This document shows positions 6,297 to 11,575 of a stretch of 11,575 bases of DNA, in pieces. The stretch's first letter is position 1, and each line of letters starts with the position of its first letter. Made by a program: the position numbers and the translations under genes. This DNA is from Bacteroidales bacterium UBA1797 (GTDB lineage Bacteria; Bacteroidota; Bacteroidia; Bacteroidales; VadinHA17). The notes under the pieces are model-generated. The model worked only from the letters and a program-made list of their open reading frames with translations. It was not told the origin of the DNA and searched no databases. The DNA lies in contig DCFT01000077.1 of assembly GCA_002319885.1 (NCBI GenBank), positions 1-11,575 on the forward strand, written 5' to 3'.

Positions 6297-6905
6297 ATGA
6301 TTGATACAAAGCTGGAACAGAAAATACTGGATATCATTACTCAAAAGCAAGTTTATAAAACATCGTTTTCAGACCTTGTCAGCAATTTTGAAAATAAGTT
6401 AAGCGGGTTTAATCCCTCTCAAAAATCGTTTGATCTTAAAAATTATTTCTCAGGCAAAAAAGGTCAAGTAGCTATAACCAAACACCTCATTGCAGATAAC
6501 CTCATTGAGGAAAAATGGTTGCGTGACTATGCGACAAAGAAGGGAAAGAAAAAAAAAGATTTTAAAGGTCTTTACGTTTTTCTATATGGAGATACGCCGT
6601 TTTATGTCGGCATTTCGAAAGGTGTTATCGGGAGAATCCAACAGCATTTGAAAGGCCATAGTCACAATCAATCTACGCTGGCGTATAATATCGGATTAAT
6701 CCGCTATGAAATTCTCAAAGGTGAAAAGTATGCTGGCGGCAGAAAGCATTTTGACTTCAAGGCTGATGTTACGCCTGCTAAAGAATTTCTGCTACGACAG
6801 AAACTGGCCTTTTTGCCAATAGAAAACGACGAAGAAATGTATCTTTTTGAAATTTATTGCGCCATGAGTTTGCAATGTTGGCTTAACAAATTTGAAACTC
6901 ATTAA
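6297..6905 (+). CDS. GIY-YIG nuclease domain protein
   Basis: In this 202-residue protein, residues ~88-190 carry the GIY-YIG fold. They include G91-L-Y93 (the GIY element), Y103-V-G105 (YIG) in PFYVGISKG, then R113 and H117 in IGRIQQHLKG, and a conserved glutamate, probably E185 in MYLFEIYCA. These are the tyrosines, arginine, histidine and metal-binding glutamate expected for a working nuclease. The first ~85 residues are helical, end in a lysine-rich linker (ATKKGKKKKDF) and may bind nucleic acid or a partner. The family includes restriction enzymes, homing endonucleases and repair nucleases. This compact form does not look like UvrC or a typical homing enzyme. It follows the unknown small gene by 29 bp at the end of the higBA transcript, so a restriction or phage-defence role fits the setting, though substrate and specificity are unknown. 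Start ATG at 6297. Confidence 0.8.
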   Translation: MIDTKLEQKILDIITQKQVYKTSFSDLVSNFENKLSGFNPSQKSFDLKNYFSGKKGQVAITKHLIADNLIEEKWLRDYATKKGKKKKDFKGLYVFLYGDTPFYVGISKGVIGRIQQHLKGHSHNQSTLAYNIGLIRYEILKGEKYAGGRKHFDFKADVTPAKEFLLRQKLAFLPIENDEEMYLFEIYCAMSLQCWLNKFETH

Positions 6906-6933
6906 CAATCCAGAACCGCAATAGTTGATATTG

Positions 6934-6965
6934 TTTTGACTCTCGCTGGGTTTGGGCTATCTTGA
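6934..6965 (+). promoter_or_regulatory. Candidate promoter of the abortive-infection-like gene
   Basis: TTTTG (6934-6938), exactly 19 bases of spacer and TATCTTGA (6958-6965) resemble the Bacteroidota promoter TTTG-N19-TAnnTTTG, with mismatches in the last two to three bases. It lies in the 83-bp gap after the GIY-YIG gene and places the transcript start near 6972. That excludes the upstream TTG at 6962 as start codon of the next gene and favours the ATG at 6989. Confidence 0.45.
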
Positions 6966-6988
6966 TCATTCATATAAAGGACAGGGCA

Positions 6989-7831
6989 ATGTTAAAATTT
7001 GAGAGCGCTTGGCGATTCGATTCACCCGGAAAAATTCCGAGCGGTGTCAGTAATGATTTTTCTGACATGATTGGCAAGATAGCGCGAGGCGAACAAAAAA
7101 TACTTGAACATTTCAAACAGTATTTTGCTTCTGCATCCGGCACTACTGCAGCCTGGAGTTCGAGTGCAAGATGGGCAGATTCGGATTTGCATACTTATAT
7201 GGATTCTGCGGCTGAAAATGCACCTTTGTTTATTGAGGCATTTTATGATGCATGTGAGACCCTTAAAAGCGAACACGATTATCCTGCTCCCGATGTCAAT
7301 TTAATTAACAGGATTCTCGCAAATTATGAAGCACCCTATAGAGTAGAACCACCCAATCTCGTTTTTCAAAAATCTCACGTCACGGCGTTGCCGCCCGACA
7401 TTCCAGTCTCACTCGATCAGGGCGCTCGGGAATTGATCCAAGCTTCCATCAGCGAGGGGCAAAAACTTATTGCTGAGGGCAGATACAGGCAGGCGGTGCA
7501 AGAGGTACTGTGGCTTTTGGAAACCGTGACGACGGCCTTTCAGGGCTTGAATGATGGTGAAACCTCTATTGAAGGAAAATATTTTAATAAGATTATTGAA
7601 GAACTAAAAGGCAATAAACAGGGCACCGCATTGGAGCAAATTATCGGCTGGATCAAGAATCTTCACGGATATTTATCTGCTCCTGTGGGCGGCGGCATTC
7701 GGCACGGCATGCACCTAAAGGAAGGTGTGGCAACATCGCAAAGCGAGGCACGTTTATATTACAATCTTACTATAAGTTATATTTCATTTTTACTTTCGGA
7801 GTACGAAAGAATAAAAGCAGCAAATTCATGA
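6989..7831 (+). CDS. Abortive-infection-like protein with HEPN/Abi-C-like C-terminus
   Basis: The 280-residue product starts at the ATG at 6989, preceded by AAGGACAGGG as ribosome binding site. The upstream TTG at 6962 sits inside a candidate -7 box and is rejected. The N-terminal half (to ~120) contains FIEAFYDACETL and PDVNLINRILANYEAPYRVEPPNLV; I recall this pattern from AbiJ-like or Abi N-terminal modules but cannot name the Pfam family. The C-terminal half (from ~140) is helical and ends with GGGIRHGMHLKEG and EARLYYNLTISYISFLLSEY. Here R238, H239 and H242 resemble the (G)xRHG site of HEPN/Abi-C domains, in which Arg and His form an RNase centre. Such proteins usually halt growth on phage infection by cutting RNA. 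Arg-to-His spacing is not canonical if R238 pairs with H242. The gene is GC-richer than the DUF262 unit downstream. Confidence 0.65.
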   Translation: MLKFESAWRFDSPGKIPSGVSNDFSDMIGKIARGEQKILEHFKQYFASASGTTAAWSSSARWADSDLHTYMDSAAENAPLFIEAFYDACETLKSEHDYPAPDVNLINRILANYEAPYRVEPPNLVFQKSHVTALPPDIPVSLDQGARELIQASISEGQKLIAEGRYRQAVQEVLWLLETVTTAFQGLNDGETSIEGKYFNKIIEELKGNKQGTALEQIIGWIKNLHGYLSAPVGGGIRHGMHLKEGVATSQSEARLYYNLTISYISFLLSEYERIKAANS

Positions 7832-7890
7832 TTTAGCAAAAGCAAGATTTCCGCTTAAACAAAGATTTTTTCATGTAGAGTCATACAGTC

Positions 7891-8676
7891 GTGCAGATTA
7901 CCGATAGAAAATATTCAGAACACCAGGTTTTTAATGCATTAAAAACTTATGAAGAGTTTTACGATTCTTTGTCAACCTCCATCATGCACTTTGTGTCGAT
8001 GGGAACGGCGGCGTTAAATTTTGATACGTACATCTTTACTTCGATGCAGGGTACAATCGAGTCAATCAGATTGTTGTTGGTAAACGGGCGAATAAATGAT
8101 GCATATGCTCTTTTGCGGAAGTATCATGATTCGATAATTATCAATGCTTATGAGATTTGTTATTTAGAAGATAATTTCAGCATAGAAAACCTCGTCGTTG
8201 AAAAGATCAACAAATGGCTTAATGGAAATGAAAAACTTCCTGAGTATAACATCATGAAGCAATACTTGGAGAAAAGTAAAAAATTAGAAGAGGTGAATAA
8301 GCTTGTTTCAAAGGACAAGCGTTACGCTAAAATAAGAGAGCGATGCAATAATCATATACATTACAACTTATTTTTTTATATGATGCTTAATGATAATACC
8401 GTTTATAATAAGAACCGTTGTATTTATTTGAATCGTCTTTCAGAAGACATGAAAGACCTTTTTATTTTGCACTTCTCATACCTGTTTATTCTGAACCCGC
8501 ACTACATGTCTTCAAGCGATTATTTGGATGCGCTTGATTGCGGAATGCAACCCGAAGGGGGTTCGGAATATTTTGTCGCTCCATTTATTCAGAATGCTTT
8601 CGATAGTATTATAAAACAAAGCCGTCCCGACCTTGCCGCCTGTATAAAGGAAAACAGCGGTATGCAGCTTGAGTAA
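7891..8676 (+). CDS. Helical protein with HEPN-like RxxxxxH motif
   Basis: This 261-residue protein is predicted to be almost wholly helical and has no signal peptide or clear membrane segment. The N-terminal half (residues 15-95) has long amphipathic helices (FNALKTYEEFYDSL, MQGTIESIRLLLVNGRINDA, YALLRKYHDSIII). Residues 147-159 read KIRERCNNHIHYN. R149 to H155 and R151 to H157 both satisfy the Rx4-6H signature of HEPN ribonucleases, with the polar residues after Arg that the family prefers. The C-terminus (190-261) is helical and moderately hydrophobic. HEPN proteins act as RNases in toxin-antitoxin and abortive-infection systems. The assignment rests on the motif and fold impression alone. 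The start is a GTG at 7891, without a good Shine-Dalgarno sequence. It follows the abortive-infection-like gene by 59 bp, so the two may be co-transcribed. They share no obvious sequence similarity. Confidence 0.55.
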   Translation: MQITDRKYSEHQVFNALKTYEEFYDSLSTSIMHFVSMGTAALNFDTYIFTSMQGTIESIRLLLVNGRINDAYALLRKYHDSIIINAYEICYLEDNFSIENLVVEKINKWLNGNEKLPEYNIMKQYLEKSKKLEEVNKLVSKDKRYAKIRERCNNHIHYNLFFYMMLNDNTVYNKNRCIYLNRLSEDMKDLFILHFSYLFILNPHYMSSSDYLDALDCGMQPEGGSEYFVAPFIQNAFDSIIKQSRPDLAACIKENSGMQLE

Positions 8677-8975
8677 ATGCGGTGCGCTTTGGCTTCTGAG
8701 AATCAGCTATACGAAATAGTTTAATAAAATACTTCGACAAAGTGTAGAATTAAATTGAAACATACGATTTGTAATTTTAGCTTCAAATACTTTCATCAAA
8801 CCGGTAAAAGATAGTTCTGCCTTTCAGTTTTTTAATGGAGCCATTTTTATTTAGTGGCATCATTAATGAAAAAGCGGTGTAAATTTAGACTTACGTTGCG
8901 TAGATGCGCTGATCAAGTGAAAATGTTGAGAAACATTTGACCTACGGTAATTTAACTTCCAAATGAAACTCATTT
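8677..8975. other. Intergenic region before the DUF262 unit
   Basis: This AT-rich 299-bp stretch has no recognisable gene in any frame I read. Near its end are a perfect hairpin (8921-8938) and a weak promoter (8926-8955) that belong to the downstream pair. It marks the point where base composition drops: 9061-9120 has 16 G+C of 60, against 28 of 60 at 7621-7680. Confidence 0.5.
8921..8938 (+). promoter_or_regulatory. Hairpin or operator overlapping a weak promoter
   Basis: AAATGTT (8921-8927) and AACATTT (8932-8938) are perfect reverse complements around GAGA, a GNRA-type tetraloop. A weak promoter overlaps it: TTG (8926-8928), a 19-base spacer and TAATTTAA (8948-8955). If that promoter is used, transcription starts downstream of the repeat, so the repeat would act as DNA (an operator) and not as an RNA hairpin. 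The next gene starts at 8976. Confidence 0.35.
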
Positions 8976-9728
8976 ATGGCCCAATGTAAATTATGTCATG
9001 AAGAAAAGCTCTTGATAAAGAAATCTCATATTATACCTGATTTCATGTTCAGACAAAGTAATATGTACAATGAAAAGCATCAAATATATACTTTTACTTT
9101 AACAGATTTAGTCGGCAACAAAAGTCCAAAATATATCTTAACAGGTGATTATGAAACGGATATATTATGTGCCAAATGTGATAATGAAATTCTCGGAAAA
9201 CTTGAAGAATATGGAAAAGCTGTATTATTTGGAGATGAAAAGGGAATATATAATCCAAATTGTGATGGATTTGTAAAGGAGAAAAATGAAGAGTTTTGGA
9301 TATGCAACAACGTGGACTATAAAAAATATAAGTTATTTATGTTGTCAATTTTATGGAGAATGTCCATTTCTTCAAGACCATTGTTCAAAAACGTTAACCT
9401 TAAAGAACATGCTGATAAATTGAGGGAAATGATTTTAACCAGCGAACCTAAAGAATACTATGTTTATCCATTCTTCACCAGCTCTTTTTTAAAAGACATG
9501 AGTGTTCCGAAGGACTTAATTGTTGAACCAATTCAATATAATACGAAGGGATTTATCAACATTAATTTGATAATCCCAGGGATGTTTCATGTCTTTATGC
9601 TTTCAACGGATCCAAATGCTTTCCCTGGGGAAGAATTGAAAAAATCGGTTATTAATGAAGAAAATGTTCTAGTGATTTATCAATTGAAAGAAGGGCAAGC
9701 TTTGAGCTATATAAAAAGATACAGCTGA
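8976..9728 (+). CDS. Treble-clef (degenerate HNH-like) zinc-finger protein
   Basis: This is a 250-residue protein. Residues 4-7 are CKLC, followed by KKSHIIPDF (S17-H18) and a second CxxC at C65-C68 (DILCAKCDNE). Two CxxC knuckles around an SHIIP element form the treble-clef layout of HNH fingers. The usual acidic residue before the histidine is Ser, and the final His or Asn is represented only by CDN, so the finger may be structural or weakly catalytic. Residues ~95-250 contain helices (LFMLSILWRMSISSRPLF, KEHADKLREMI) and strands (INLIIPGMFHVFMLST) without a known motif. Proteins with this start are usually left as hypothetical. The 20-bp gap to the DUF262-HNH gene and the shared AT-rich composition indicate a two-gene operon, so I infer that it is a partner subunit or a regulator of that nuclease. 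Confidence 0.7.
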   Translation: MAQCKLCHEEKLLIKKSHIIPDFMFRQSNMYNEKHQIYTFTLTDLVGNKSPKYILTGDYETDILCAKCDNEILGKLEEYGKAVLFGDEKGIYNPNCDGFVKEKNEEFWICNNVDYKKYKLFMLSILWRMSISSRPLFKNVNLKEHADKLREMILTSEPKEYYVYPFFTSSFLKDMSVPKDLIVEPIQYNTKGFININLIIPGMFHVFMLSTDPNAFPGEELKKSVINEENVLVIYQLKEGQALSYIKRYS

Positions 9729-9748
9729 TTAAATTAAAACTAGGAATT

Positions 9749-11305
9749 ATGCCAGCAAAAAGTCTTTTAGTAAATCTTGATGCAATGATTGGAAGAGCTG
9801 ATCTAGCCCAAAAATCAAGCAATCAATCCAATTACGAAAATATTTCAACAATTTCTATTCGCGATTTTACAAAAGAGGGTTTGGTTGGTCCAAGTCTCAG
9901 AAAACCTGACTTTCAAAGGGAGACAAGTCATTGGTCTCCTCATCAAGTAATGTCGTTACTTGAATGTTTTATTACAGGGGAACTAATTCCTTCCGTTATT
10001 TTATGGCAGTCTGAAACATACCTTTTTGTAATTGATGGCGGTCATAGACTCAGCGTTTTAAGGTCCTGGGTTGAAGATGATTATGGAGACGGTCCTATCT
10101 CAGCGAAGTTTTTTGGAGATGCAATATCAAAAAATCAAAAAGCAGCTGCAGTTAAGACAAGAAATTTAATTTCTGATGAAATTGGTTCTTGGCAACATTT
10201 TAAAACAAAAATTGATACAGCTCAAATTGACCAAAAGGTGTCTTCTGTAATTTCGCGCGGTTTACCCATTCAATGGGTAAAAGGGGATGTCGAAAAGGCG
10301 GAGAGTTCTTTTTTTAGAATTAATACACAGGGAACCCCTTTGGATTCTATTGAGGAATCCTTGTTAAAATATCGCAAACGCCCAATCGCAATCTCATCTA
10401 GAGCTGTTATCAGGGCTGGTATGGGACATAAATATTGGTCAAGATTTACAGAGGAGAATATTTCAGAAATTGAAACAAATTCAAAGGATTTGCATTCAAC
10501 ATTATTTGATCCTGAAATAACGTCTCCTATTAAGACATTGGATTTACCATTGGGTGGTGCAAAAGGTATAAGAGCAGCTTTGCAGATCTTAATTGAATAT
10601 TTTTCCATTGCGAATATTTCGCAAAATGATAAAGTTGTAAAAATCGATTTTGGAACAGATGATGAAACTGGAGACGCGACCAAGGAAGCTATACTAAAGG
10701 GTCTTAAATTAGCCAAAAGAATTACCGGCAATTCAAGTGGATCTTTAGGTCTTCATCCGGCCGTTTATTTTTATGGCCCTTCTGGTATACATTCAATTCC
10801 AATGTTTTTGGGAACCGCGATGTTGATAAGTGAAAAAATAAGCAACAATGATTCTCAATTTTTCAAGACGTTTACATTAAAAAGAGAAGTAATTGAAAGC
10901 ACATTGATTGCAAATAAAGACCTAATAGCAACAGTCTTGCAGAAGACTTCTTCTAGAAAAAGGGTGAGCAATTATTTTCAAATTTTGTCTAGGATTTATG
11001 ACGCTGCAAAAAACAGTCAGGAAATAACCCAAGATTCCATCGTGTCATGGGGAGGAGTTATAGGCAAGGTAATTATTGGTACAGAAGCAAGAGCATCCGT
11101 AGATTTTACTGATGAAACTAAGAGCGCCGCTTTCATTTATACTGCATTAAAAAGTGCTCCTAAATGCCCTATTTGCAACGGATATCTCGATGTGTCTAAA
11201 TCGGTTTCATATGACCACATTGACAGAGTTCGGGATGGTGGCAAAGGAGTATTGGAAAATTGTCAAATCACTCACCCCTATTGCAATCAGTCAATTAAAA
11301 ATTAG
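9749..11305 (+). CDS. DUF262 (ParB/GmrSD-type) protein with C-terminal HNH nuclease
   Basis: This 518-residue protein has a DUF262 domain at about residues 35-210: KPDFQRETSHW (52-62), the catalytic-type motif VIDGGHRLSVL (94-104) and FFRINTQGTPL. DUF262 belongs to the ParB/Srx-like fold. In GmrS and related modification-dependent restriction factors it is linked to NTP hydrolysis or nucleic-acid cleavage, with a DGQQR-type motif that here reads DGGHR. Residues ~210-460 are mostly helical with no recognised domain. The C-terminus is an HNH nuclease: C473-P-I-C476, D489-H490 in YDHIDRVRDGG, N504, H509 and C512-N513, with metal and zinc ligands apparently complete. Most DUF262 proteins pair with DUF1524; here a plain HNH replaces it. 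The ATG follows AGGA at normal spacing. With the preceding zinc-finger gene it forms a probable restriction-type defence unit. The DNA or RNA target and any nucleotide requirement are unknown. Confidence 0.85.
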   Translation: MPAKSLLVNLDAMIGRADLAQKSSNQSNYENISTISIRDFTKEGLVGPSLRKPDFQRETSHWSPHQVMSLLECFITGELIPSVILWQSETYLFVIDGGHRLSVLRSWVEDDYGDGPISAKFFGDAISKNQKAAAVKTRNLISDEIGSWQHFKTKIDTAQIDQKVSSVISRGLPIQWVKGDVEKAESSFFRINTQGTPLDSIEESLLKYRKRPIAISSRAVIRAGMGHKYWSRFTEENISEIETNSKDLHSTLFDPEITSPIKTLDLPLGGAKGIRAALQILIEYFSIANISQNDKVVKIDFGTDDETGDATKEAILKGLKLAKRITGNSSGSLGLHPAVYFYGPSGIHSIPMFLGTAMLISEKISNNDSQFFKTFTLKREVIESTLIANKDLIATVLQKTSSRKRVSNYFQILSRIYDAAKNSQEITQDSIVSWGGVIGKVIIGTEARASVDFTDETKSAAFIYTALKSAPKCPICNGYLDVSKSVSYDHIDRVRDGGKGVLENCQITHPYCNQSIKN

Positions 11306-11483
11306 AGAGTATAGCTATTTAATACTATTAAGGAGAGCAGGATTGCCTGGAAAACGATTATGGGGGACCCTGGCCAGTGAGCGGAAACACAGTCACGCGC
11401 ACCCACCCATAAAAAAACTCTTAGAAGAAGAAAATTTCCGGAATACTATTGCTGTCCCCTGAATTGTACTCTCACAAATAAAA

Positions 11484-11515
11484 AAGCCACGCAAATTATT
11501 CATTTACATGGCCTT
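11484..11515. terminator. Bidirectional intrinsic terminator
   Basis: AAGCCACG (11484-11491) pairs with CATGGCCTT (11507-11515) with one bulge and one mismatch. The minus strand has a T-run after the hairpin (complement of the A-run at 11479-11485), serving the tRNA-Phe transcript. The plus strand also has a T-rich tail at 11516-11528, serving transcription leaving the DUF262 gene. Confidence 0.6.
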
Positions 11516-11529
11516 ATCTTTTTATTTTG

Positions 11530-11575
11530 TGGTGTGGGGCGGGATTGAACCGCCGACACAAGGATTTTCAGTCCT
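11530..11575 (-). tRNA. tRNA-Phe (anticodon GAA), 3' part
   Basis: The minus strand gives the 3' half of a tRNA. The acceptor strand CCACACC with discriminator A lies at 11537-11530. The T-arm GGCGG-TTCAATC-CCGCC occupies 11554-11538, the variable loop GTGTC 11559-11555 and the anticodon 3' stem 11564-11560. The anticodon loop CTGAAAA, with anticodon GAA, is at 11571-11565. The remaining 5' half lies beyond the window. CCA is not encoded, since the discriminator is followed by CAAAA. The gene's 3' end faces the defence island, the usual orientation for integration into a tRNA end, although no second copy of the end is present in this window. Confidence 0.93.

Noticed and set aside
6962..6988. 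TTG at 6962 as the start of the abortive-infection-like gene
   Set aside because: It falls inside the candidate -7 box, while the ATG at 6989 has a good ribosome binding site.
10270..10731. 153-residue open frame on the minus strand
   Set aside because: It lies entirely antisense within the DUF262-HNH gene, whose own frame has clear motifs there.
11154..11462. 102-residue open frame overlapping the end of the DUF262 gene
   Set aside because: Its first half lies out of frame over the HNH-coding region, and the rest has no recognisable similarity or ribosome binding site.

Overview
The window looks like chromosomal accessory DNA of a Bacteroidota species, probably from the Chitinophagaceae or Sphingobacteriaceae. 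The evidence is a Bacteroidota-style Rhs core fragment, an orphan type IX secretion (Por) sorting domain, a conserved Bacteroidota-only protein type at 3753, HigBA and XRE proteins of Bacteroidota type, and several candidate promoters of the Bacteroidota form (TTG near -33, TAnnTTTG near -7). The genus cannot be fixed from the sequence.

Bases 1-1643 are a gene graveyard. They hold a truncated Rhs core (29-502), an XRE-type regulator without its N-terminus (729-1043, minus), the first 26 codons of a DUF4143-type AAA ATPase (1039-1185, minus) and a T9SS C-terminal domain without its passenger (about 1320-1643). Between the last two lies a compact cluster of 33-bp-spaced repeats and short palindromes. 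A large secreted protein of unknown function (1645-3288, minus) with its own promoter follows. After a 464-bp gap comes a conserved Bacteroidota protein of unknown function (3753-4475), then about 680 bp without a recognisable gene.

Bases 5156-11305 form a plus-strand island of defence-type genes. First is a HigB-HigA toxin-antitoxin pair behind a perfect operator-like palindrome, which runs into an unrecognised small gene that overlaps higA and then into a GIY-YIG nuclease-domain protein; the four form a probable operon. Next, behind its own promoter, is an abortive-infection-like protein with a HEPN/Abi-C-like C-terminus, followed by a second, unrelated HEPN-like protein. Last is an AT-rich two-gene unit: a small CxxC/SHIIP/CxxC treble-clef protein followed after 20 bp by a DUF262 (ParB/GmrSD-type) protein ending in an HNH nuclease domain. 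This pair is the best candidate for an undescribed restriction-type system.

The window ends in a tRNA-Phe gene on the minus strand, cut by the window edge, whose 3' end faces the island and is separated from it by a bidirectional terminator. tRNA 3' ends are common integration sites, so this may be the island boundary, but no integrase and no duplicated tRNA end is visible here.
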